From Bacillota bacterium (GTDB taxonomy: Bacteria > Bacillota > Clostridia > Acetivibrionales > DSM-1351), in NCBI GenBank assembly GCA_023426005.1, contig JAFABO010000133.1, forward strand, positions 1 through 7,726: a stretch of 7,726 bases of DNA. The letters are read 5' to 3'. Every line of letters begins with the position of its first letter. The stretch's first letter is position 1. Positions 1 to 6,229 of this stretch are shown here, piece after piece. Under the pieces are notes generated by a model, which did not search any database, was not told the origin of the DNA, and saw only the letters and a program-made list of their open reading frames with translations. Both the position numbers and the translations under genes were made by a program.

Positions 1-14
1 TAAGAGGTGATTTT

Positions 15-383
15 ATGGCAAGAGAAGCTATCGGCAAGTGCCCGGTTTGCGGGAGTGAAACAGAGGTAACAAGGATAACCTGTAACAGTTGTGATACGGT
101 TATAGAAGGACACTTTTCGCTATGCAAATTTTGTAAACTAACTACTGACCAAAGAAATTTTTTGGATGTGTTTATAAAATGCAGAGGTAATATTAAGGAA
201 GTTGAAAAGGAGCTTGGTGTTTCATATCCTACGGTCAAGAATAAGCTGGAGGATGTAGCGTCGGCACTGGGTCACAAGGGGGAGCCTGTACCTGAAGTTC
301 CCGGAAAAAGAAAGGAAATTCTTGATAAACTAAATGCCGGTGAAATAAGTGTTGAGGAAGCATTAAGCCAAATGAAGGAATAA
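15..383 (+). CDS. DUF2089 family zinc-finger/HTH protein
   Basis: A 122-residue protein, probably a cytoplasmic DNA-binding regulator. The N-terminus carries three Cys-x-x-Cys pairs (C9/C12, C23/C26, C37/C40), which suggests a zinc ribbon. Residues 58-82 (GNIKEVEKELGVSYPTVKNK and following) read as a helix-turn-helix of the kind that tests sequential recognition helices. Residues 98-121 (KRKEILDKLNAGEISVEEAL and following) form a short helical pair like the SHOCT-type motif. This layout matches the DUF2089 family, whose biochemical role is not established as far as I know. The ATG at 15 has an AGAGGTGA ribosome binding site at 3-10. It lies 32 nt upstream of the DUF4097 gene, so the two are very likely co-transcribed. 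The upstream promoter is outside the window. Regulation of the downstream gene is an inference from the pairing. Confidence 0.85.
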   Translation: MAREAIGKCPVCGSETEVTRITCNSCDTVIEGHFSLCKFCKLTTDQRNFLDVFIKCRGNIKEVEKELGVSYPTVKNKLEDVASALGHKGEPVPEVPGKRKEILDKLNAGEISVEEALSQMKE

Positions 384-415
384 TAAATGCGGGTGAAATA
401 GGAGGGAATTTAACA

Positions 416-1621
416 ATGTCTAATAGCGAAGAAAGATTACTGATATTAAAAATGGTGGAAGAGAAGAAAATATCCACCGAAGAAGCTGCAAAGCTTTTGG
501 CCGCACTTGAAGATGAACCCAAGAAGGAAAATACCGAAAATTTCAATTATAGAAGAAATAGATCAAACGGCTTTGCAGATGAAGCTGCAAAGGTAAGAGA
601 AAGAGTAAATGAGTGGAAGAAAGAGTTCAAAACCAACTATAATCAGGCAGATTTTGACGACATGATCGATGATTTCGCAAACAAGGCTGAAAAGTTTGGT
701 AAGAACGTGGCCAGCACAACAGCCGGAATAGTTGACAAGGTTATAGATTATGTAGGAAGCTTTGTAGATACAAATTCCTTCAATATATTCGGAAGCCTGC
801 AAACAGTTCAAAAAAATTTCGAAGTTATTCCTGCTGAAGGGGCAAATCTTGAAATCTCGGGAGTAAACGGAAGCATAACAATAAAAAAGCACCTTGATCC
901 CAAAGTAATGATCATTTCAAGAATAAAGAGCCCGTCACCGACAGGTGAAGGCATTGTAAGCTTTGTAGAGGATCCCTCAAACATTTCAATAAAAGTTAAC
1001 AATACGGCTTTTAATTCAAGTGTTTCTCATGAGGTATTTGTTCCGGACATTAAATTCAATGCCATAAAGATTGAAAATTCCAACGGAAAGATTTATATTG
1101 AGGATTCGCTTTCCCAGGAAGTGACAGCCACTACAAAAAATGCTCATATTGAGCTGATGGGTGTAAACAGTGATAATGTATCGGTTACAACAAAGAACGG
1201 CAGGGTCCAGATGAATTATATCATTGGAAATAAAATCGATATCAATACAAGTAATGCCGTTATAGATATAAAACACGTAAAAGTCAGAGATGTAAGCGCC
1301 GTAACCATAAATGGCAGAATCAATATCGAAAATGCTCAAAATGTTGACGACAGTGAAGATATGAGCATGTACCTCAAGACCTCCAACGGTGGTATCAAGG
1401 TAAATATGAACGATATGGACAACAGGGTTTACAAGGTTAAGGCTCATGCCAGCAACGGTTCCATCAACCTGCTTATTCCTGAAATAGTATATCATAATGT
1501 AAACCGCAAGGGTGTTACAGGAAGCTTTGTTGAAGCTGAAAGCAGAAATTATGAAACCGGAGTCAACAGGGTTAATATTACCGGTGAAACCATGAACGGA
1601 CAAATTGAAATAGTTAAGTAA
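416..1621 (+). CDS. DUF4097-type beta-strand repeat protein with N-terminal SHOCT-like helices
   Basis: A 401-residue protein. Residues 5-32 (EERLLILKMVEEKKISTEEA and following) form a short helical motif resembling the C-terminus of the preceding protein. Residues 50-115 are charged and probably helical. From about 135 to the end the chain is beta-rich and repetitive: units of the form [ST]-x-N-[GA]-x-[IV]-x-[IVL] have their Asn at 223, 242, 261, 280 and 299, exactly 19 residues apart, with looser copies at 151, 324, 347 and 394. This suggests a beta-solenoid, as is typical of DUF4097 (adhesin-like) domains. I see no signal peptide, transmembrane segment or sortase motif, so it is likely cytoplasmic or peripherally attached. 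An AGGAGGG site at 400-406, 9 nt before the ATG, supports the start. Its function is unknown; a scaffold or envelope-stress role would be speculation. Confidence 0.8.
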   Translation: MSNSEERLLILKMVEEKKISTEEAAKLLAALEDEPKKENTENFNYRRNRSNGFADEAAKVRERVNEWKKEFKTNYNQADFDDMIDDFANKAEKFGKNVASTTAGIVDKVIDYVGSFVDTNSFNIFGSLQTVQKNFEVIPAEGANLEISGVNGSITIKKHLDPKVMIISRIKSPSPTGEGIVSFVEDPSNISIKVNNTAFNSSVSHEVFVPDIKFNAIKIENSNGKIYIEDSLSQEVTATTKNAHIELMGVNSDNVSVTTKNGRVQMNYIIGNKIDINTSNAVIDIKHVKVRDVSAVTINGRINIENAQNVDDSEDMSMYLKTSNGGIKVNMNDMDNRVYKVKAHASNGSINLLIPEIVYHNVNRKGVTGSFVEAESRNYETGVNRVNITGETMNGQIEIVK

Positions 1622-1641
1622 CAGTTATCGAAGATTACATT

Positions 1642-1671
1642 TTTACAACTTAATTGCTTACGAGATATAAT
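1642..1671 (+). promoter_or_regulatory. Candidate sigma-A promoter upstream of the terminator
   Basis: TTTACA (1642-1647) and TATAAT (1666-1671) are separated by 18 nt. The boxes are good, but transcription would start near 1678 and run straight into the hairpin at 1690-1730, giving a very short RNA unless it reads through. In such AT-rich DNA this may be a chance match. Confidence 0.3.
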
Positions 1672-1689
1672 TTTATATAGAAAACCCCA

Positions 1690-1734
1690 AAAAGAACTAT
1701 CTTTAACGGCTACTTAAAGATAGTTCTTTTATTG
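1690..1734 (+). terminator. Rho-independent terminator, probably bidirectional
   Basis: The arms 1690-1706 and 1714-1730 are a perfect 17-bp inverted repeat around the 7-nt loop CGGCTAC. A shorter 13-bp stem (1694-1706 with 1714-1726) would leave a TTTTATT tail on the + strand and TTTTTGGGG on the - strand. An outer 7-bp repeat, AAACCCC (1682-1688) and GGGGTTT (1740-1746), encloses it. It lies 68 nt after the DUF4097 stop codon and most simply ends that transcript. Confidence 0.75.
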
Positions 1735-1760
1735 CGTCCGGGGTTTGTTCATGTTATAAT
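1732..1760 (+). promoter_or_regulatory. Candidate prfA promoter with extended -10
   Basis: TATAAT at 1755-1760 is preceded by TGT at 1752-1754, a perfect extended -10 (TGnTATAAT). The -35, TTGCGT at 1732-1737, is poor but has 17-nt spacing and sits just beyond the terminator. The extended -10 can compensate for a weak -35. The start would be near 1767, about 185 nt before prfA. Confidence 0.55.
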
Positions 1761-1852
1761 ATCTAATTGCGTAATGTTGATAGCTCGTATTCTTTTATGA
1801 TTTACCTTAAGTAAATTTACAAATACTAAATGTACAAATAATCAAGGAGCGG

Positions 1853-1933
1853 TTGGGAAAAAATACTTCATTAAAAAGCATTTGTACGCACAGTATCAGC
1901 CAATCGTTGAAAGAAGCCATAATTAGCTTGTGA
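1853..1933 (+). other. Possible 26-codon leader ORF in the prfA 5' UTR
   Basis: A TTG at 1853 opens a frame of 26 codons ending in TGA at 1931-1933, 18 nt before the prfA ATG. AAGGAG lies at 1844-1849, but only 3 nt from the TTG, which is short. The predicted peptide begins (M)GKNTSLKSICTHSISQ and matches nothing I recognise. The frame is open from 1811. Short open frames are common in such DNA, so this is a weak candidate. Confidence 0.2.
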
Positions 1934-1940
1934 AGGTCAG

Positions 1941-1947
1941 TGGAGGA
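1941..1947 (+). promoter_or_regulatory. prfA ribosome binding site, which decides the start codon
   Basis: TGGAGGA lies 4 nt before the ATG at 1952. An in-frame GTG at 1940 would place this site inside the coding sequence and has no comparable site of its own, so the ATG is preferred. Confidence 0.8.
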
Positions 1948-1951
1948 ATTT

Positions 1952-3031
1952 ATGTTTGATAAGCTGCAGTCGGCAGAGGACAGGTACGAGGAAATAAGCC
2001 ATAAATTAAGTGATCCTGATGTGGTTAACAATCAGGAGGAATATAAAAAATATATGAAGGAATACTCCGACCTGGAGGAAATAGTTCAGAAGTTCAGAGA
2101 GTACAAAAAGGTCACCTCCGAAATCGAAGAGGCCAGAGAGCTGCTGGAGGGCACTCTGGAGAAGGATTTCCGGGAAATGGTCCAGACGGAGTTCGAGGAA
2201 GCCCAGGAAAAGCTTGAAATAATCAAAAAACAGCTGAAGATCATGATTGTTCCCAGAGACCCGAATGATGACAAGAATGTTATCATTGAAATCCGCGGCG
2301 GGGCAGGCGGGGAAGAAGCTGCACTCTTTGCGGGAGTGCTTTTCAGAGCTATGACCAGATATGCTGAGCGGAAGCGCTGGAAAACCGAAATACTTGACTC
2401 CAATCCCACAGAGCTCGGGGGCTTTAAGGAAGTAGTGTTTTCAATTGAAGGCAGGGGCGCATACAGCCGCCTGAAGTTTGAAAGCGGAGTGCACAGGGTT
2501 CAGAGAGTGCCTTCTACAGAATCCAGCGGACGTATCCACACCTCCACCATAACGGTTGCAGTTCTGCCGGAGGTCGAAGAGGTGGATGTTGATATAAATC
2601 CCAATGACTTGAGGATTGATACTTACAGAGCCAGCGGTGCAGGTGGACAGCACATAAACAAAACCGACTCGGCTATCAGAATAACACATATTCCTACCGG
2701 TTTGGTCGTCGCCTGTCAGGATGAACGCTCACAGCACAAGAATAAGGACAGGGCCATGAAGATATTGAGGTCAAAGCTCTATGAAATAGCACAGCAGCAG
2801 CAGGCAAACGAAGTTGCCCAGGACAGGAAAAGCCAGGTCGGAACAGGTGACAGAAGTGAAAGGATCAGAACCTACAACTATCCTCAGGGAAGAGTTACAG
2901 ACCACAGGATAAATCTGACGCTTTACAAGCTTGACCAGGTACTTGACGGAGATCTTGATGAAATAATTGATGCGCTCATAACCACCGACCAATCCGAAAA
3001 ATTGGGCAGCGGCAGTGAAGATGAAGATTAA
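1952..3031 (+). CDS. prfA: Peptide chain release factor 1
   Basis: RF1 recognises UAA and UAG in the ribosomal A site and triggers hydrolysis of peptidyl-tRNA. From the ATG at 1952 the protein has 359 residues, a normal RF1 length. The GGQ catalytic motif is at 231-233 within SGAGGQHINKTDSA. The tripeptide PST at 187-189 (RVPSTESSGR) fits the P-x-T anticodon-like motif of RF1 and excludes RF2, which has SPF. The N-terminal third is charged and helical (domain 1), and the acidic tail ends in SGSEDED. A frame extension to GTG at 1940 adds MEEF, but GGAGG at 1942-1946 and the typical MFDKLQ opening favour the ATG. I see no programmed frameshift. The usual partner prmC, which methylates the GGQ glutamine, is not next to it in this window. 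Confidence 0.97.
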   Translation: MFDKLQSAEDRYEEISHKLSDPDVVNNQEEYKKYMKEYSDLEEIVQKFREYKKVTSEIEEARELLEGTLEKDFREMVQTEFEEAQEKLEIIKKQLKIMIVPRDPNDDKNVIIEIRGGAGGEEAALFAGVLFRAMTRYAERKRWKTEILDSNPTELGGFKEVVFSIEGRGAYSRLKFESGVHRVQRVPSTESSGRIHTSTITVAVLPEVEEVDVDINPNDLRIDTYRASGAGGQHINKTDSAIRITHIPTGLVVACQDERSQHKNKDRAMKILRSKLYEIAQQQQANEVAQDRKSQVGTGDRSERIRTYNYPQGRVTDHRINLTLYKLDQVLDGDLDEIIDALITTDQSEKLGSGSEDED

Positions 3032-3111
3032 AAGTTGGACGAATTATTAATAATCCACGGGATTTGTGAATATTATGTCATATAGACTTACTATCAAAGG
3101 ATGGAATTGCC

Positions 3112-3855
3112 GTGGAACACATTTTAAAAATTGGGATTATAGGCTTGATATCAGGAATTACCGGAACAGGTATTGGTGGATTGATAGCCTTTTTTGTGGG
3201 GAAAACTATAAGCAATAGAATATTGAGCTCGATCCTGGAATTTTCAGCAGGTCTTATGACCTCTGTGGTTTGCTTCGAACTTGTACCCGAGGCGGTTGAG
3301 ATAGCAGGACTCAACCTGACGCTTATCGGTGTGCTTTCAGGAATATTGATTGTAATTGTAATTGATGATTTTGTCAAGCAGCTTGATGCAGTCAAAAACG
3401 CAAATGGGAATTCAAACCTGCTGAGGGCAGGGATACTTGTTTCCATAGGACTTGCAATGCACAATCTGCCGGAAGGTTTCGCAGTGGGTTCGGGTTTTGA
3501 GGCTTCATTGAGCCTGGGAATCACACTGACACTGATAATTGCCATACACGACATTCCAGAGGGGATTGCCATGGCACTGCCCATGAAAGTGGGAGGCTTC
3601 TCGGCCGTTAAAGCCTTTACGCTGACCATATTATCGGGTGTGCCGATGGGTATCGGGGCTCTGGCCGGGGCTGCACTCGGGCATGTTTCGGAGCAGTTTA
3701 TAGGCTTGTGCCTGGGTTTTGCGGGGGGCGCAATGCTTTACGTGGTATACGGCGAACTGATACCCGAATCAAAAAGGATTTACCTGGGAAGGATGTCCTC
3801 GGTGGGAAATGTATTTGGGATTTTATGTGGTATAATAGTAACAATGCTTAATTAG
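3112..3855 (+). CDS. ZIP family divalent metal transporter
   Basis: A 247-residue membrane protein with about eight hydrophobic segments (approximately 5-28, 38-60, 68-88, 107-127, 134-156, 168-190, 195-216, 229-246). The two ZIP metal-site signatures are present: HNLPEG at 117-122 in segment 4 and HDIPEG at 146-151 in segment 5, which would line a transport site for Zn, Fe or Mn. The loop between segments 3 and 4 (about 89-106) is short and lacks the His-rich stretch of many ZIPs. The start is GTG at 3112; AAAGGA at 3096-3101 is 10 nt upstream, and the frame is closed by a stop at 3067. The substrate cannot be read from sequence. It lies 80 nt after prfA with no clear terminator between, so it may belong to the same transcript. 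Confidence 0.92.
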   Translation: MEHILKIGIIGLISGITGTGIGGLIAFFVGKTISNRILSSILEFSAGLMTSVVCFELVPEAVEIAGLNLTLIGVLSGILIVIVIDDFVKQLDAVKNANGNSNLLRAGILVSIGLAMHNLPEGFAVGSGFEASLSLGITLTLIIAIHDIPEGIAMALPMKVGGFSAVKAFTLTILSGVPMGIGALAGAALGHVSEQFIGLCLGFAGGAMLYVVYGELIPESKRIYLGRMSSVGNVFGILCGIIVTMLN

Positions 3856-3944
3856 TACTCTGGCTAAGTTGCGCCCTGCTGTTTCCGGCAGGTGTGTGAA
3901 TTAACCGCATATAATTATTTTTGAGTTGGAAAGGCTGTACCGGA

Positions 3945-5003
3945 ATGAAAACAAAAGTTATAAAAGTCGACCCGTTAAATATAGACATGCAGGCACTCAA
4001 TGAGGCTGCCGGGGCCCTGCGCGCCGGGGAGGTTGTAGCAATTCCCACCGAGACTGTTTACGGACTGGGTGCCAATGCTCTTGACCCCAGGGCCGTTGAA
4101 AGGATATTCAAGGCCAAGGGCCGCCCTTCGGATAATCCGCTGATAGTACATATAGCAGATAAGGAAAAGGTATATGAGCTGGCAGAGAGGATTCCTGAAA
4201 AGGCATTGCTGCTGATGGACAAGCTGTGGCCCGGCCCCCTTACCCTGGTGCTTAAAAAAAGCTCCATAATACCCGGCATAATAACGGCCGGGCTGGAAAC
4301 TGTGGCAATCCGGATGCCGGAGCATCCTGTGGCACGGGAACTTATCCGGCTGGCAGCGGTACCTGTGGCTGCGCCCAGCGCAAATGTCTCGGGCAGGCCG
4401 AGTACCACCACGGCGCAGCACGTGCTGGACGACATGGACGGGAAGATTGAAATTGTGGTTGATGCGGGAAGCTGCCGCGTGGGACTGGAGTCAACAGTGC
4501 TGGATGTCACGGTTGAACCTCCGGTACTGCTGAGACCCGGCGGAGTGACACCCGGGCAGATCGAGAGAATTATCGGTTCCATAGACATTGATAAAACAAT
4601 TTTGGGGAAAATAAGTTCAGAAAATATACCTAAATCCCCCGGAATGAAGTATACCCATTACTCGCCGAAGGCACATGTTGTAATAGTGAGAAGTGAAGAC
4701 AGGAAAAAGCAGGTGGACAGGATCACAGAGCTTGCAAAAACAAGTGATAAAGAAGGCAAAAAGGTGGGTGTATGTGCTACGGATCAGACAAAAGCGGAGT
4801 ATCACGGCTTTGAAACCCTGTCCATGGGTGACAGGAATAAGCCGGAGACTATTGCGGCCAGGCTGTTTTCGCTGCTGAGGGAGTTTGATGACAGAGGAGT
4901 GGATATTATTTTTGCCGAAGCGGTGGAAGAGCATGAGGTAGGACTGGCCATCATGAACAGGATGGTAAAGGCTGCCGGCTATGATATCATTCAAGCAGAG
5001 TGA
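3945..5003 (+). CDS. ywlC: L-threonylcarbamoyladenylate synthase, Sua5/YwlC type
   Basis: This enzyme makes threonylcarbamoyl-AMP from threonine, bicarbonate and ATP, the first step of the t6A37 modification of ANN-decoding tRNAs. From ATG 3945 the protein has 352 residues, the two-domain Sua5 length rather than the short TsaC. The YrdC domain spans about 12-205 and shows IPTETVYGLGANA (33-45), the KxR and SxN residues K58, R60, S62 and N64, PGPLTLVLKK (96-105), PSANVSGRPST (144-154) and GLESTVLDV (180-188). SPGMKYTHYSPKA (231-243) links to the Sua5 domain, ending with GLAIMNRMVKAA (333-344). A TTG at 3921 in frame would add eight residues. I prefer the ATG because GGAAAGG (3928-3934) stands 10 nt before it. 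The first half is visibly GC-richer than the flanking genes. Confidence 0.95.
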   Translation: MKTKVIKVDPLNIDMQALNEAAGALRAGEVVAIPTETVYGLGANALDPRAVERIFKAKGRPSDNPLIVHIADKEKVYELAERIPEKALLLMDKLWPGPLTLVLKKSSIIPGIITAGLETVAIRMPEHPVARELIRLAAVPVAAPSANVSGRPSTTTAQHVLDDMDGKIEIVVDAGSCRVGLESTVLDVTVEPPVLLRPGGVTPGQIERIIGSIDIDKTILGKISSENIPKSPGMKYTHYSPKAHVVIVRSEDRKKQVDRITELAKTSDKEGKKVGVCATDQTKAEYHGFETLSMGDRNKPETIAARLFSLLREFDDRGVDIIFAEAVEEHEVGLAIMNRMVKAAGYDIIQAE

Positions 5004-5056
5004 CGTTAATATAAAATAAAGACCTGAACCAAGAGAACGGCTGTATTGGAGGAAAC

Positions 5057-5560
5057 ATGGAAGTAAAAAATCATAAACCCATAAATGTTTTATTTGTCTG
5101 CACCGGAAATACTTGCAGAAGCTGTATGGCAGAGGGGATTTTCAGGGCTTTTTCACAGCAGGAGGAGGCTTTGAAGGAAGCAGCGGTCTCCTCAAGGGGG
5201 ATACAGGCCTTCGATGGGGAGGCGGCTTCAGAGCATTCGGTAGCCGCGCTGAAAAAGCTGTGGGACATTGATATATCCATTCATAAGGCAAAGCTTCTGG
5301 ACAGGGCTGATATGGACAGGGCGGAGCTGGTATTGACAATGACCAGACAGCATAGGGATTATCTGAAGAACAGATTTCCCGGCAAAAAAACATATATTTT
5401 CACGTTAAAGGAATATGCATATGGGGATATTTTGACTAAAGCCGGTGGCCTGGACATAGCCGACCCCTTCGGAATGCCTTACCAGAGCTATGAAACCTGT
5501 GCAAGAGACATCTTTGACAGTGTTCAGACAGTTATAAAAAAACTGGCCGGTGACAGTTAA
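5057..5560 (+). CDS. ywlE: Low-molecular-weight phosphatase, YwlE-type protein-arginine phosphatase
   Basis: A 167-residue cytoplasmic phosphatase. The P-loop is CTGNTCRS at 15-22 (nucleophile C15, R21) and the general acid lies in DPFG at 136-139 (D136). Thr at C+4 (T19) is the residue that in Bacillus YwlE selects phosphoarginine over phosphotyrosine, where eukaryotic-type LMW-PTPs have a larger side chain. This supports removal of McsB-type arginine phosphorylation in protein quality control. The residue after RS is Cys23 where YwlE usually has Pro. Its place directly after the Sua5 gene resembles the ywlC-ywlD-ywlE order of Bacillus. GGAGG at 5048-5052 supports the ATG. Specificity for phosphoarginine is inferred from the motif. 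A tyrosine phosphatase role is less likely. Confidence 0.88.
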   Translation: MEVKNHKPINVLFVCTGNTCRSCMAEGIFRAFSQQEEALKEAAVSSRGIQAFDGEAASEHSVAALKKLWDIDISIHKAKLLDRADMDRAELVLTMTRQHRDYLKNRFPGKKTYIFTLKEYAYGDILTKAGGLDIADPFGMPYQSYETCARDIFDSVQTVIKKLAGDS

Positions 5561-5587
5561 AAAATGCAGGTTTAAAGGCACTTTTTT

Positions 5588-5616
5588 TTGACATGTAATA
5601 GTTTATACTATAAAAT
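5588..5616 (+). promoter_or_regulatory. Sigma-A-type promoter of the rpiB-upp-deaminase unit
   Basis: A perfect -35, TTGACA (5588-5593), is spaced 17 nt from TAAAAT (5611-5616), one base from consensus. The -35 overlaps the end of a run of eight T. Transcription would start near 5623 and leave a leader of about 135 nt before rpiB. Confidence 0.65.
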
Positions 5617-5682
5617 AATAAAGAATAGCATTGGAAAAACGTTAAAAAACAATACGCAATAATTTATGAAAAATGGCACTGG

Positions 5683-5748
5683 CAATTTTCCCTGACAGAC
5701 AATCTTAAACAGATATAGTTTTAAAAACAGGGTAAATTGGTTACCCTG
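5683..5748 (+). promoter_or_regulatory. rpiB leader with two mutually exclusive hairpins or an operator dyad
   Basis: CAGGGTAA (5728-5735) and TTACCCTG (5741-5748) form a perfect 8-bp stem with the 5-nt loop ATTGG, ending 8 nt before the rpiB ATG. The same left arm, extended to 5739, also pairs with 5683-5694 in 11 of 12 positions (one U-U mismatch), so only one structure can form at a time. It could be a regulatory RNA switch. The short dyad could equally be a repressor operator. Confidence 0.4.
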
Positions 5749-5756
5749 AGCCGGAA

Positions 5757-6218
5757 ATGGAGATAAACTTGATAGCAATAGGTAGCGATCATGCGGGGTA
5801 CCTGCTTAAGGCAGATATTATAAGTTTCCTTCAGGACAAGGGACTTGAAGTTAAGGATTTTGGCACCAACTGTCCTGATTCGGTGGATTATCCGGATTAT
5901 GGACAAGCCGTAGCAGAAGCGGTGAGCAAAAAAGAATGCGAAAAAGGTATTGTTATTTGCGGTACGGGCATAGGGATTTCAATAGCATGTAACAAAGTCC
6001 CCGGCATAAGAGCAGCTTTATGCACCGACAGCTACATGGCTAAAATGAGCAGACAGCACAATGATGCAAATATTCTTGCCATAGGTGAAAGAGTGGTTGG
6101 ACCGGGAGTTGCACTTGATATTATTGAAACCTGGCTTGAAACCGAATTTTTAGGTGGCAGGCATGGCAATAGAGTTGAAAAGATTACAAATATTGAAAAA
6201 AAATATTTTACAAAGTGA
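5757..6218 (+). CDS. rpiB: Ribose-5-phosphate isomerase B
   Basis: This enzyme interconverts ribose 5-phosphate and ribulose 5-phosphate in the non-oxidative pentose phosphate pathway, supplying ribose for PRPP. The 153-residue chain has the RpiB/LacAB signatures GSDHAGYLLK (9-18), SVDYPDYG (42-49), CGTGIGIS (68-75, with the catalytic Cys68), PGIRAALC (82-89) and HNDANILAIGERVVG (101-115). GGRHGNRV (133-140) lies near the C-terminus. The start is uncertain: ATG 5757 has no good ribosome binding site, whereas TTG 5769 has GGAG at 5759-5762 with 6-nt spacing and would give a chain beginning MIAIGSDHAG. I list the ATG because it is the stronger codon. It is the first gene of a unit with upp, whose ribosome binding site overlaps its stop codon. 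Confidence 0.95.
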   Translation: MEINLIAIGSDHAGYLLKADIISFLQDKGLEVKDFGTNCPDSVDYPDYGQAVAEAVSKKECEKGIVICGTGIGISIACNKVPGIRAALCTDSYMAKMSRQHNDANILAIGERVVGPGVALDIIETWLETEFLGGRHGNRVEKITNIEKKYFTK

Positions 6219-6229
6219 GGAATTAAATA

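Larger units (their letters stand above)
1622..1951 (+). other. 330-bp gene-free region between the DUF4097 gene and prfA
   Basis: An AT-rich intergenic stretch. In order it holds a candidate promoter (1642-1671), a long terminator hairpin (1690-1730), a better candidate promoter with an extended -10 (1732-1760), and a prfA leader of roughly 185 nt. The leader contains an 8-nt inverted repeat (GTACAAAT at 1832-1839, ATTTGTAC at 1880-1887) and a possible 26-codon ORF (1853-1933). I do not recognise a known riboswitch or T-box here. Confidence 0.7.

Noticed and set aside
1016..1603. 195-codon open frame on the - strand inside the DUF4097 gene
   Set aside because: It lies wholly opposite a well-supported gene with a good ribosome binding site, and its translation shows no recognisable domain.
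1797..1814. Five-codon ATG...TAA frame in the prfA leader
   Set aside because: No ribosome binding site, and too short to distinguish from chance.
3875..3892. Small hairpin CCTGC/GCAGG between the ZIP and Sua5 genes
   Set aside because: Only 5 bp with no T tract, so it is not a credible terminator.
3910..3915. Perfect TATAAT upstream of the Sua5 gene
   Set aside because: There is no acceptable -35 at 16-18 nt and no extended -10, so I do not call a promoter.
4058..4588. 176-codon open frame on the - strand inside the Sua5 gene
   Set aside because: It is the shadow of a GC-richer coding region; the + strand carries unmistakable YrdC motifs.
4693..4878. 61-codon + strand frame inside the Sua5 gene
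   Set aside because: It overlaps the Sua5 C-terminal domain in another frame and encodes nothing recognisable.
5541..5590. Possible terminator after the YwlE-type gene ending in eight T
   Set aside because: The T run is present, but I find no stem of more than about 5 bp correctly placed before it; the T run overlaps the -35 of the next promoter.
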